The notes under the pieces: model-generated
Databases searched by the model: none
Told to the model about the DNA's origin: nothing
Seen by the model: the letters and a program-made list of their open reading frames with translations, nothing else
Shown here: positions 8,570-17,396 of the stretch, one piece after another
Layout of the letters: every line of letters starts with the position of its first letter
Position numbering within the stretch: the stretch's first letter is position 1
Translations under genes and position numbers: made by a program
Assembly: GCF_036231945.1 (NCBI RefSeq)
Contig: NZ_CP109599.1
Location: forward strand, 868,001 to 932,000
DNA from: Streptomyces sp. NBC_01429
GTDB lineage: Bacteria; Actinomycetota; Actinomycetes; Streptomycetales; Streptomycetaceae
Direction of reading: 5' to 3'
Length of the DNA stretch: 64,000 nt

Positions 8570-10453
8570 TCAGCGGGCTCCGGATCCACCGACTCCGGCT
8601 CCACCGGCTCCCGACGGCCCCGGGACGGTGTACGAGGGCGGCAGCCGGAACCGGCCGTCGGCGTAGGGGGACGGCGACAGGATGCGGTGCCGGCCGTCCT
8701 GGATCTGGTGCACGAGGTGGGCCTGGCCGATCGACGGGTCCGGAGTCAGCTCCGGATACGCCAGCGCGGCCTGCCCCGGATCGGCCAGGTAGTAGGCGCC
8801 GTTCACACCGCGGTGGATCGTGGTCCGCAGCGCGGTGGCGACCCGCCGGTAGTCCCGGGGATCGTCCACCCGCGACCATGCCCCGGCGATCATCCGCGCC
8901 CGGTCGTAGGCGATCCCGGCGTGCGAGCGGCCGGGCGCGACACCGTGCAGCACCCGGTAACGCGCCGCGAAGGAACGGCCGATGTGGTCGGCGTACGTAC
9001 CCGTCACCGTCGCCCACAGCAGCCCCTCGGCCAGCGGCCCCAGCGCCTCCCGGAAGCTCGGTATGGAGGGGGTGTAGAGGAGGTACGGCAGCACGGGCGG
9101 ACCGCCGTCGCGCAGCAGTTCGCGCAGGAACGCGAGGCTCCCGGGCATGAAGTAGTGGCCGACCAGGACCGAGGCCGGGGCCATCTCCCGTACCCGCCGG
9201 GCCACCGACTCCCACTCCGCCCCGGCCATGCCGATGCCCGACAGCACGGTGAGGGACCAACCGCCCTCCTCCACGGCCCGGTCCATCTCCCCCCGGCCCA
9301 GATCGCCCAGGGGCCACACTCCCTGCACCACCACCAGCCGGTTCGAATCGGGGCGCCACCGGCCGCTCTCCCGCAGCCGGGTCAGGAAGCGGACGTAGCC
9401 GGGGCCGTAACGCGTGTCGCTGGGACACACCTGGAACACACCGCCGTACCGCCCGGGGTCGTCCGCGACCCGCGCCACCATCGAGTCCAGTGTCGCCGCG
9501 TGGAGGTACGGACAGCCGTAGTCCGCCGCGATCTCGTGCGCCACGTCCTGCGGACCGATGTAGCCGGAGGTCAGCGCGTCGACCTCCAGGGCCACCAACT
9601 CCTCGAACGCCCCCCGTACCGAGGCCGGATCCGTCACCTCCACATCCGCGGTGACCACCTCGACCCGGCGGCCCGCGATCCCGCCCAGGTCGTTGATCTC
9701 CTCCAGCGCGAGCCGGGTCGCCAGCAGCATCTCCCTGCCGTCGTCCGCCGCCGGTCCCGTCAGCGGCAGGACCGCGCCCAGCAGCAGCGGGCGCCGGCGC
9801 AGCGGCCGGACCGGTCCCGGAACGGGCGCCGGTACGGGGGTGCCGCCCTGCGCGGCGACCGCGATCCGGCCCACCGCGAGACGTCCGAACGGCGCGCCCC
9901 CGCCGGGGAACGGCAGCCGGACCAGGCCCTGGTCCAGTGCGACGGCGGCGGCCGCGGCGCGGCTGGAGAGCTGGAGTTTGGTCAGCAGCCGGTCCACGTG
10001 GGTGGTCACCGTACGGGGGCTGGTGAACAGCCGCTCGCCGATCTCGTTGTTCGTGAGCCCGGCGACGATCAGGGTCAGGACGTCGAGTTCCCGCAGGGTC
10101 AGCCCGTACGGCGAGGGGTGACACGGTTCGATCAGGACACGGCCCAGCGGCCGGTCCCCCGCGTCGCGGAAGGGATCCACCCACACCCGGACCAGGCCCC
10201 GGGCCGTGCTGTCGGTCCACATGAAACCGATCCGGCCGGGCTCGGTCCGCACACACGCGCTGATCAGGTCGGTCAGCGCGGTGTGTGTACGGAGGAAGGC
10301 GACGGCCGGGTCCGGCGCGGCGGACGCGGCACCTGGGGCCCGCTCGGTGGCCTCGACCTGCCCGTCGGCCAGCACGATCGCGGTGGCCGGGGGTGTCAGA
10401 GGCGTGCCGTGGTGCCGGGGAGGAGGAGTTTTCTTCACTGTGGACACGGGCAT
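8570..10453 (-). CDS. LuxR-type regulator fused to a periplasmic-binding-protein (Peripla_BP_6) sensor
   Basis: About 627 residues with an unusual domain order: an N-terminal region of about 115 residues, a LuxR helix-turn-helix (about 118-175, GLTNNEIGERLFTSPRTVTTHVDRL), then from about residue 235 a branched-chain amino-acid/amide-type receptor domain (LGAVLPLTGPAADDG, LALEEINDLGGIAGRRVEVV). No signal peptide precedes the receptor domain, so it should sense a ligand in the cytosol as a one-component regulator. It follows the ribose-type ABC operon on the same strand and may control it. The ATG at 10453 has AAGGGA upstream; another in-frame start lies at 10549. Confidence 0.85.
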   Translation of the reverse strand: MPVSTVKKTPPPRHHGTPLTPPATAIVLADGQVEATERAPGAASAAPDPAVAFLRTHTALTDLISACVRTEPGRIGFMWTDSTARGLVRVWVDPFRDAGDRPLGRVLIEPCHPSPYGLTLRELDVLTLIVAGLTNNEIGERLFTSPRTVTTHVDRLLTKLQLSSRAAAAAVALDQGLVRLPFPGGGAPFGRLAVGRIAVAAQGGTPVPAPVPGPVRPLRRRPLLLGAVLPLTGPAADDGREMLLATRLALEEINDLGGIAGRRVEVVTADVEVTDPASVRGAFEELVALEVDALTSGYIGPQDVAHEIAADYGCPYLHAATLDSMVARVADDPGRYGGVFQVCPSDTRYGPGYVRFLTRLRESGRWRPDSNRLVVVQGVWPLGDLGRGEMDRAVEEGGWSLTVLSGIGMAGAEWESVARRVREMAPASVLVGHYFMPGSLAFLRELLRDGGPPVLPYLLYTPSIPSFREALGPLAEGLLWATVTGTYADHIGRSFAARYRVLHGVAPGRSHAGIAYDRARMIAGAWSRVDDPRDYRRVATALRTTIHRGVNGAYYLADPGQAALAYPELTPDPSIGQAHLVHQIQDGRHRILSPSPYADGRFRLPPSYTVPGPSGAGGAGVGGSGAR

Positions 10454-10703
10454 ATCCCCCGTCCCTTGTATGAGGACGGCCGCGGACGACGCGGCCCCGG
10501 CGCGGTGCCCGGACAGTCCCGGGACCGCAGTGTGATACGCGCTCATCATGCCGGGGACAGGCGCCGACCAACAGGGATATACGTAACAAACAGATAAGGA
10601 GTTGTTTCGGCCATCTTCCTGCCATCTTCACCCCCGCACCGGTCGCACGGGGGATCAGGGGATCCGGGCCTCCCGGGTCCGGGCTTCCGGGGCCGTGGGC
10701 GGT

Positions 10704-11750
10704 TCAGGTCCGTCGGCTGCGCAGCAGGGAGTCGAGCGCGACGGCCGCCACGACGATGGTGCCCTTCGCGATCAGCTGCCAGTGCTGGCTGATGTTGAGG
10801 CTGTAGAACACGTTGGTCAGCGTCGCGAGGATCAGCAGCCCCACCCCGGAGCGCCAGACGGCTCCCTCGCCGCCGCGCAGGGAGGTGCCGCCGACCACGA
10901 CGATGGCGATGGTGTCCAGCGCCACGGTCGCGCCGACATCGGCCTGGCCCACGCCGAGCCGGGAGGCGTCCATCATCCCCGCGAGCGCGGCCGTCACTCC
11001 GGTCATCACGTACGCGCTGCCCACCAGCCACGGCACCCGCAGGCCGGACAGCCGGCCCGCCTCCTCGTTGCCGCCGATGGCGTAGATGTTGCGCCCGTAG
11101 CCGGTCTGCGAGAGCAGTACGGCGCCGACGAGGAAGACGACCAGCAGGATCCAGATCGGCAGGGGCACCCCGGCGACCGCGGTGAGGGCCAGGTACTGGA
11201 AGGAGATGCCGTCCACGATGAACGGCGCCGAGTTGGAGTACACGTAGGCCAGCCCCGCGATCACCGAGGACATGCCCAGCGTCGTGACGAAGGGGTTCAC
11301 CTTCCAGCGGGCGATGATCGTGCCGTTCGCGGCGCCCACGGCGAACCCAGCCAGCAGGGCGCAGCCGCCCGCCAGGACGACCGACCCGGTGCTCTTGGTG
11401 ACCCCGGCGAAGACCGTGGCCCCCAGGGCGTAGGTGGCCCCGACGGAGAGATCGAAACCACCGGAGATGATCACGAACGTCATGGCCACCGCGATGATGC
11501 CCACGGCGGCGTTCTGCGTCAGGATGTCCTGCACGTTGGCGGGCTGGAGGAAGCCGGGGTACAGCAGGGTGGCGGCGAGGACGAGGGCCACCAGGACCCA
11601 CAGCATGCTGTAGCGCAGGGCGACCGCCCGGACGCGGGCGGCCCGGCCCGTACCCGCGGCGCCGTCGGCGGGGTGTTCCGGTCCGGCGGGCGCGCCCGCG
11701 CCGCCGGTGGGTGGTACGGACGGTGTGGTGGACACGGCCGGTGAACTCAT
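10704..11750 (-). CDS. Ribose/xylose-type sugar ABC transporter permease
   Basis: Inner-membrane permease of the RbsC/XylH class (BPD_transp_2), 348 residues. The GFDLSVGATYALGATVFAG segment and the IVVVGGTSLRGGEGAVWRSG loop are hallmarks of this class, with 8-10 hydrophobic helices. A Pro/Gly/Ala-rich stretch of about 40 residues precedes the first helix. The ATG overlaps the stop of the ATPase gene (ATGA), with GAAGGAG upstream. Together with the ATPase and binding lipoprotein it forms a complete importer, for a sugar or a sugar-like polyol or nucleoside. Confidence 0.93.
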   Translation of the reverse strand: MSSPAVSTTPSVPPTGGAGAPAGPEHPADGAAGTGRAARVRAVALRYSMLWVLVALVLAATLLYPGFLQPANVQDILTQNAAVGIIAVAMTFVIISGGFDLSVGATYALGATVFAGVTKSTGSVVLAGGCALLAGFAVGAANGTIIARWKVNPFVTTLGMSSVIAGLAYVYSNSAPFIVDGISFQYLALTAVAGVPLPIWILLVVFLVGAVLLSQTGYGRNIYAIGGNEEAGRLSGLRVPWLVGSAYVMTGVTAALAGMMDASRLGVGQADVGATVALDTIAIVVVGGTSLRGGEGAVWRSGVGLLILATLTNVFYSLNISQHWQLIAKGTIVVAAVALDSLLRSRRT

Positions 11751-13303
11751 CTGTCGGTCTCCTTCTCGTGAAAGCCCAGGCGTACGATGTCGCGCACCCG
11801 GAACCGGGGGGAGTCGGCGGGGATCTCACCGACCACCCGCCCCTTCGCGAAGACCAGGAGACGGTTCGCGATGGCGAGCACCTCCTCCAGTTCGGAGGAG
11901 GTCACGATCACGGCGGCGCCGTCGCGCGCGAGGCTGACCAGACTGGCCAGCACCTCGGACTTGGCGCCGACGTCGATCCCGCGTGTCGGCTCGTCGATGA
12001 GGAACACGCGCGGGGTGCGGGCCGCCCACTTCGCCAGCAGGACCTTCTGCTGGTTGCCGCCGGACAGATGGCGCACGGGGGCGTCCAGCCGGTCGGCGGC
12101 GAAGCCGAAGTAGCGGGTGAACTCCTCGGCCTCGGCGCGTTCCCGTCCGCGGTCGATACGGCCGAGCCGGGTGGGGCGGGTGACACCGACACTGACGTTG
12201 CCCACCGCGTCCATGCCGGGTACGAGCCCGTTCTTGCGGTCCTCGGGGACCATGACCACGCCGCTCCTGATGGCGTCCCGGGCGGAGCGCGGCCAGGGCA
12301 CGGGCTCGCCACCCAGGCGCAGTTCACCCGACGACGTACGGTCCAGGCCCGCCAGGGCCCGCATGAACGTGGTGCGGCCGGAGCCGACCAGTCCCCACAG
12401 GCCGACGATCTCGCCCTGGTGGACCCGGACGCCGATGTCGTCGACGATGCCGGGAACGGTGACTCCGGACGCCTCCAGCGCCGGGCCGCCCGGCTCGTGG
12501 GTGCCGCCGCGGGCGGTCACGCCGATCTCCCGTCCGACCATGGAGCGGATCAGCGCCTGCCGGTTCCACCGCTCCCGGGGCGCGGTCTCCACCAGGCGCC
12601 CGTTGCGCAGTACGGAGATGGTGTCGCTCAGCCGGAGCACCTCTTCGAGGTTGTGGCTGACGAAGACGATGGTCGTCCCCCGGGAGCGCAGCCGGTCCAG
12701 GATCCGGTACAGGATGTCCCGTTCGTGTTCGGCGAGCGCGGCGCTCGGCTCGTCCAGCAGCAGCACCCGGCCGTCTGCCTGGACACCGCGCATGATCTCC
12801 AGGATCTGCTGCTGGGAGACGGACAGGGTACGGGCGAGGGCGTCGGCCGGGATCGACACCTCGAAGTCCGCGCACATCCGCTCGTACCGGCGGCGCATCT
12901 CGCGGCGGGAGAGCAGCCCGTGCCGGGTGAGCTGGCCGCCGAGGAAGACGTTCGCCTCGGCGCTCAGCGCGGGCACCATGGTGAGTTCCTGATAGACCGT
13001 CACCAGGCCGAGCCCGCGCGCCTTGCGCGGGCCGCCGGCGCCCAGGACGGTGTCGAAGACCTCCACGGAGCCGGTGTCGGCGGCGAGCCGGCCGCTGATC
13101 ATCCCGAGCAGGGTGGACTTTCCGGCGCCGTTCTCGCCGACGAGGGCGTGTACGGCGCCGGCGGGGATCTCCAGGTCGACGTCGCGTACCGCGTACGTCT
13201 TGCCGAACACCTTGCCGACTCCCCGGCACACCACGGCCGGCGGGGGCGGCTGCGCCACCGGACGGGACGCGGCCGGACCGGACGCGGTGGGTTCCGCTGT
13301 CAT
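11747..13303 (-). CDS. Sugar ABC transporter ATP-binding protein (RbsA-like, duplicated ATPase)
   Basis: A 518-residue double ATPase. The N-terminal half has intact Walker A (GENGAGKST) and LLLDEPSAAL. The C-terminal half has the degenerate GLVGSGRTTFMRAL in place of Walker A, LSGGNQQKVLLAKW and LIDEPTRGIDVGAK, as usual in RbsA/MglA proteins. The ATG at 13303 is preceded by GAGGAG; a GTG 21 bases further up lacks a site. It sits between the binding-protein and permease genes, with 4-base overlap to the latter. Confidence 0.94.
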   Translation of the reverse strand: MTAEPTASGPAASRPVAQPPPPAVVCRGVGKVFGKTYAVRDVDLEIPAGAVHALVGENGAGKSTLLGMISGRLAADTGSVEVFDTVLGAGGPRKARGLGLVTVYQELTMVPALSAEANVFLGGQLTRHGLLSRREMRRRYERMCADFEVSIPADALARTLSVSQQQILEIMRGVQADGRVLLLDEPSAALAEHERDILYRILDRLRSRGTTIVFVSHNLEEVLRLSDTISVLRNGRLVETAPRERWNRQALIRSMVGREIGVTARGGTHEPGGPALEASGVTVPGIVDDIGVRVHQGEIVGLWGLVGSGRTTFMRALAGLDRTSSGELRLGGEPVPWPRSARDAIRSGVVMVPEDRKNGLVPGMDAVGNVSVGVTRPTRLGRIDRGRERAEAEEFTRYFGFAADRLDAPVRHLSGGNQQKVLLAKWAARTPRVFLIDEPTRGIDVGAKSEVLASLVSLARDGAAVIVTSSELEEVLAIANRLLVFAKGRVVGEIPADSPRFRVRDIVRLGFHEKETDR

Positions 13304-13337
13304 CTCTGGCTCCTCTCCTGACACGGCACGGACCGGC

Positions 13338-14480
13338 TCAGTACTCGGGGTGGAAGTCGCCGATGGTCGCCCGGGTGGCGAAGGGCGTGCCGGGCAGCGC
13401 GGACGACTCGGTGAGGTTGATGAAGTGCGGCACGTCCTCGCCCTTGACGTGGTCGGCCAGTGCCCGGATCGCCTCGATGGTCTCCTGCGCGGGCAGCATC
13501 ATCACGCTCTGCTCCAGGGAGCCCCGCTTCACCGAGTCCAGCGCCCAGGCGTCGCCGCCGAAGTCGTAGATCTTGACCTTCCCGGCGCGTTTCACACCGC
13601 TGACCGCCTGGACGACACCGCGGCTCATCCCGGAGAAGTTGGACATGATGACGTCGAGGTCCGGGTTGGCCCGCAGGATCGTCTGGGCCGCCGCCAGGCC
13701 CTTGGGCGTGGTGTAGTCGGTGGACTGCCGGGCCACGACCTTGAACCCCTTGTGCTTCGCGAACTCCTTCGCCGCCTCCTGGAAGCAGATGGTGTTGGCG
13801 TTGAGGTCGGGGCCTGAGATGAGCGCCACCTTGGCGCCCCCGGGGTTGTCCTTGATCACCTGGTCGACCCACGCGCGGTAGACGTCGAGGGTCTGGCCAC
13901 CGACATAGGTGACGGTTCCCGGCTCCCACGTCTTGTCACCCAGCTCGGTGGCACGGCCGCAGATCGGCAGGTTGAAGACGGAGACGAGGATGCCCTTGTC
14001 GGCGGCGTTCTTGGTGAGCAGCTTGCACACCAGGTTGCCGTCGTTCGGTTCGACGGCGAAGGCGTTGTACCGGCCGCTGGTCAGCGCCGTCTGTATCTGG
14101 TCGAACTGTTTCTGCGCGTCGAACTGCCCGTCGAAGACGTCGAGTTTCACCCCCAGCGCGCCGGCTTCCTTCTTGGCCGCCTTGATGGCCGCCTGGAGGT
14201 AGGCGTTGCTGGTGCCCGCCGAGAAGTAGGCGATCTTGAGATCGGAGACCTCGGCCGGGCCCTTGGCGCCCGTGGACGAGGCGCCGTCGGCGGTGGACGC
14301 GGCCTGGTCGGAGGGGACGGAACACGCCGCGGCGGTCAGTGTCACGGCGAACACGCAGGCGGCGGCCGAGAGGAGGGAGCGCGCGCCGCGCCGGGTGCGG
14401 GTGCCGGTGCCGGTGCCGGTGCCGGTGCCGGTGCCGGTGCCGGGTCTGCGCGCGCCGGAGCTCTTGAGAAGTCGTTCCAT
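13338..14480 (-). CDS. Sugar ABC transporter substrate-binding lipoprotein (RbsB-like)
   Basis: A periplasmic-binding-protein-like receptor of 380 residues, Peripla_BP_4 type. An unusual basic N-terminal stretch with alternating Thr-Gly (about residues 14-27) is encoded by seven perfect GTGCCG repeats. It precedes a hydrophobic signal and a lipobox TAAAC near residue 53. The mature part starts DLKIAYFSAGTSNAYLQAAI and contains IQTALTSGRYNAFAVEPNDG, typical of ribose-type receptors. GGGAGAACGACC precedes the ATG. The gene follows the deacetylase-like gene across a repeat-rich spacer. Ligand unknown. Confidence 0.92.
   Translation of the reverse strand: MERLLKSSGARRPGTGTGTGTGTGTGTRTRRGARSLLSAAACVFAVTLTAAACSVPSDQAASTADGASSTGAKGPAEVSDLKIAYFSAGTSNAYLQAAIKAAKKEAGALGVKLDVFDGQFDAQKQFDQIQTALTSGRYNAFAVEPNDGNLVCKLLTKNAADKGILVSVFNLPICGRATELGDKTWEPGTVTYVGGQTLDVYRAWVDQVIKDNPGGAKVALISGPDLNANTICFQEAAKEFAKHKGFKVVARQSTDYTTPKGLAAAQTILRANPDLDVIMSNFSGMSRGVVQAVSGVKRAGKVKIYDFGGDAWALDSVKRGSLEQSVMMLPAQETIEAIRALADHVKGEDVPHFINLTESSALPGTPFATRATIGDFHPEY
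14401..14442 (+). repeat. Hexanucleotide microsatellite (GTGCCG)7 in a lipoprotein gene
   Basis: Seven perfect head-to-tail copies of GTGCCG lie in the 5' coding part of the binding-protein gene and encode its Thr-Gly run. Because the unit is 6 bases, copy-number change would keep the frame and change only the length of the stretch before the signal peptide. Confidence 0.9.
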
Positions 14481-14652
14481 GGTCGTTCTCCCTACGGGGG
14501 TACGGGCGAGGTGACACGGGGAGCGCGGGGGGTGGGGCGGCCGGGGGAGCGGGCGCGGGGTGCGGTGTCTGCGGGGTGTGGTGCGTGCGGTGGGTTCGGT
14601 GTGTGCGGGGTGTGGTGCGTGCGGTGTGTGCAGTGTGTGCGGCGGGGCCCTC

Positions 14653-15495
14653 TCAGTCCTCGGTCCAGGTGTCGTAGATCTCGCTCAGACCGGCGAACCA
14701 GGTGCCCTCGTGACCGCGCATGTAGTCGATGAGCTTCTCGAAACCGATCAGGTTGTGCGCACGCGCGATGGTCTGCGGGTGCACGGTCAGCGCGAGCACA
14801 CCTGACGGCACATGCTGGTAGGCGTAGTCGAAGTGGTCCTTCCAGCGCTGGAACATCACCTCGCTGGAGCCCAGCCCCTGGTTGACGCCGGGGATGTACT
14901 CGGCGACGGGGAAGTCGTCGAGGAACCACGAGACGGGGAACTCCAGCAGCGGGCTCGGCGGACCGAAGCTGCTGCCCTCCTCCCAGCCCACGGTCACCGG
15001 CCGGGGGTGGTACGGCTCGAAGTCACGGCCCATCAGCGAGGAGTCCCACTCGAAACCGTTCTCCTCCAGGATCTGAAGGGTCCCGTCGGTGAAGTCCCAG
15101 GCCGGCGAACGGTATCCGCGCGGGCGGACCCCGACCAGCTTCTCGTGCTGGGCCAGTTGCGCGGCCATCAACCGCCGCTCGGTATCGAGGTCGAGGCTCG
15201 GCACCCCCTCGTGGTAGCAGCCGTGGGCGGCTATCTCGTGACCGGCGTCCACGATCTCCCGGAAGCGCTCGGGGAACGTCACCATCGAGTGCCCCGGAGT
15301 GCACCAGGTGGCCCGTACCCCGTACCGCTCGAAGAGGCTGATCAGCCGCGGCACCCCGACCTCGGCGCAGAACTCACCACGGGACAGATAGCTGGGGCTG
15401 CTGAGGTTGAAGGTGCCCATCCAGACGCTGTGCGCGTCGAAGTCGGCACCGATGGAGACGGCGAGGGTCTTGCCCTCGGGAAGGTGGAGAGGCAT
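14653..15495 (-). CDS. Polysaccharide-deacetylase-fold hydrolase (HpPgdA/cyclic-imidase-like)
   Basis: A 280-residue cytosolic protein of the NodB-homology (CE4-like) fold. AVSIGADFDAHS carries the metal-binding Asp, HGCYHEG a pair of metal-binding His, and GYRSPAWDF the third motif. There is no signal peptide, unlike true envelope deacetylases. This fits the HpPgdA-like/allantoinase-like branch, which includes metal-dependent cyclic imidases. The neighbouring nitrilase-family amidase supports imide or amide breakdown rather than chitin work. The start has GGAGGACGAC directly before the ATG. Substrate is inference. Confidence 0.82.
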   Translation of the reverse strand: MPLHLPEGKTLAVSIGADFDAHSVWMGTFNLSSPSYLSRGEFCAEVGVPRLISLFERYGVRATWCTPGHSMVTFPERFREIVDAGHEIAAHGCYHEGVPSLDLDTERRLMAAQLAQHEKLVGVRPRGYRSPAWDFTDGTLQILEENGFEWDSSLMGRDFEPYHPRPVTVGWEEGSSFGPPSPLLEFPVSWFLDDFPVAEYIPGVNQGLGSSEVMFQRWKDHFDYAYQHVPSGVLALTVHPQTIARAHNLIGFEKLIDYMRGHEGTWFAGLSEIYDTWTED

Positions 15496-15560
15496 GTCGT
15501 CCTCCGATGGGAGAGGGTGTGCGCGGGAAGAGGTGCCGGAGGCCGGGGGCCGGCCGTGGG

Positions 15561-16448
15561 TCAGAGACCGGCGAGCAGCTCGTCGGCGTAGTCGCGGTAG
15601 ACCGAAGCGCGGCGGCGCCGGTCGGTGTGGGTGGTGGCCGCACCCGTACGCCGGTTCTCGTGGAGCAGGTCGAGATCGAGCCGGGCCATGACGACGTCCT
15701 GGGTGTCCGGGGCGGCCTCGGCGAGCACACCGTCCGGGGCGAAGCCCGCGTCGCAGGGGCCGAGGACCGAGGAGCGGCCCCTGCCCGGGGACAGCGGAGC
15801 CCCGGGGTCGCCGGTGGTCGGGCAGTGCACCACGTACACCTGGTTCTCGATGGCGCGGGCCTGGGCGCAGTGTCTGACGCGCCAGAAACCGGCCGGGGTG
15901 AAGGTGTAGGAAGGGCTGACGATCAGGTCCGCGCCCTTGCGGGTGAGGACCGTCGCGACCTCGGGGATCTCCGTCTCGTAGCAGATGGAGACGCCGACGG
16001 TGACGGAGCCGACGCGGAAGGGCTCCAGCGCGTCTCCCTCGCCGGTCCCCCAGCCGGCTTCGGCCGGGAAGATATGGGTCTTGATGTGGCGGACGACCGA
16101 GCCGTCGGGGAAGAACACGAACGCCGTGTTGTGCACCCCGTCGCCGTCGGGGGCACGCACCAGGTGGGAGCCGGCGACGATGACCTGGCCCCGGGTGCGG
16201 GCCAAGTCCTGGAACAGGGCGCCGTAGTCGTCGGTGTAGTCCGCGATGCGGCTCAGCTCGCCGACGGGGTCGGCGCGCCAGCCGGGGCGTGCCGTGAAGA
16301 GGGCCGCCGTGAACAGCTCGGGCAGCACCACCAGGTCGGCGCCGTCCGTACGGTCGAGGAGGCCGCGCACCTGTCCCGCGAAGGCGCCGAATCCGTCGAC
16401 CTCGCGCATCTCGAACTGGGCCGCCGCGACGGTCAGGGAGTTACTCAT
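15561..16448 (-). CDS. Carbon-nitrogen hydrolase (nitrilase superfamily)
   Basis: A 295-residue cytosolic amidase. The Glu-Lys-Cys catalytic triad is visible: Glu in VVLPELF, Lys in HIKTHIF, Cys in GVSICYE. The family splits amides, N-carbamoyl amino acids and nitriles. It lies between an imidase-like gene and two SDR genes on the same strand, consistent with hydrolysis of a half-amide or carbamoyl product made by the imidase-like enzyme. The C-terminal RRRRASVYRDYADELL tail is typical of carbamoylase/aliphatic amidase relatives. Exact substrate unknown. Confidence 0.9.
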   Translation of the reverse strand: MSNSLTVAAAQFEMREVDGFGAFAGQVRGLLDRTDGADLVVLPELFTAALFTARPGWRADPVGELSRIADYTDDYGALFQDLARTRGQVIVAGSHLVRAPDGDGVHNTAFVFFPDGSVVRHIKTHIFPAEAGWGTGEGDALEPFRVGSVTVGVSICYETEIPEVATVLTRKGADLIVSPSYTFTPAGFWRVRHCAQARAIENQVYVVHCPTTGDPGAPLSPGRGRSSVLGPCDAGFAPDGVLAEAAPDTQDVVMARLDLDLLHENRRTGAATTHTDRRRRASVYRDYADELLAGL

Positions 16449-16526
16449 CTCGGATCTGTCCTCTCTGTGGTGGGCGGCACTGTGACGGGCGGCACGGTGA
16501 CGGGCGACTCTGTGGTGGGCGGCGGC

Positions 16527-17246
16527 TCACTGGGCGAGCAGCCCGCCGTCGATCACCAGGTCGGTACCGGTCACGTACGACGACTCGTCCGACGCCAAGT
16601 ACACGCATCCGTAGGCGATCTCGGCCGGCGTGCCACCTCGGCGCATCGGCGTGCCCGCCAGTACCGCCGCGTTCAGGTCGGCGGGCTGCGCGTCGGTCAG
16701 CGGGGTCTCGATCCAGCCGGGGATCACCGAGTTCGCGCGGATCGACTCGGCGGCGTACGTGATGGCCGCGTTGCGGGTCATGCTGCGCACCGCGCCCTTG
16801 GCGGCGTGGTACGCGTGGGTCCCCACACCGCCCACCACGCCCCAGGCCGAGGAGATGTTGATGAGCGAGCCACCGCCCGCGCGCCGCATCGCGGGGATCG
16901 CCGCCCGCATCCCGAGGAAGACACCGGTCTGATCGACGGAGATGACCCGGTCCCATTCGGCGAGGGTGAGGGTGTCGATGGGCTCGTAGGAGATGAGACC
17001 GGCGTTGTTGACGAGGATGTCGAGGCGACCGTGCGCGCTCTCCACACCGGCGACGGCCTCCGCCCAGCCGTTCTCGTCCGTGACATCGAGACGGATCTCC
17101 CGGACGCCGGGCACCGGTGGGTCCGCCACGGTCAGATCGGCGGATACGACCACGGCGCCCTCACGGACGAACGCCTCGGTGATCCCCCGACCGATCCCCC
17201 GGGAACCCCCGGTGACCAGGGCCACCTTGCCCGCCAAACGCCCCAT
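16527..17246 (-). CDS. SDR family oxidoreductase (copy B)
   Basis: A classical SDR of 239 residues: TGGSRGIG cofactor loop, NNAG, catalytic Ser in ISSAWG and the YHAAK active site, ending VIDGG. It is a close paralogue of the SDR at 17397-18140: they share GVFLGMRA, RSMTRNAA, YAAESIRAN, and the 15-residue YGCVYLASDESSYVT. Probably an NAD(P)-dependent sugar or alcohol dehydrogenase in the catabolic operon. GGAGAG precedes the ATG. Confidence 0.9.
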   Translation of the reverse strand: MGRLAGKVALVTGGSRGIGRGITEAFVREGAVVVSADLTVADPPVPGVREIRLDVTDENGWAEAVAGVESAHGRLDILVNNAGLISYEPIDTLTLAEWDRVISVDQTGVFLGMRAAIPAMRRAGGGSLINISSAWGVVGGVGTHAYHAAKGAVRSMTRNAAITYAAESIRANSVIPGWIETPLTDAQPADLNAAVLAGTPMRRGGTPAEIAYGCVYLASDESSYVTGTDLVIDGGLLAQ

Positions 17247-17280
17247 GATGTGCTCTCCAGTCCTACCGGCACACGGCCGG

Positions 17281-17396
17281 TCACAGTGCGGTGTGTTGTG
17301 GTGCGGTGTGATGAGGTGCGGTGCGGATGTGCTGTGGTGCGGATGTGCTGTGGTGCGGTTTCGGTGTGCTGTGGTGCGGGAAGGCGGCGCGCTGGG
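17281..17396 (+). repeat. GTGCGG/GTGCTGTG-type degenerate tandem repeats in SDR-SDR spacer
   Basis: The spacer between the two SDR genes consists of short degenerate repeats (GTGCGG, ATGTGCTGTGGTGCG and variants), about ten tandem units. Similar short GT/GC repeats occupy the spacers at about 14530-14650 and 16455-16525 in the same operon. Confidence 0.7.

Noticed and set aside
14515..14652. CRISPR-like repeats
   Set aside because: Units are 6-12 bases, degenerate and without spacers; no cas genes in the window.
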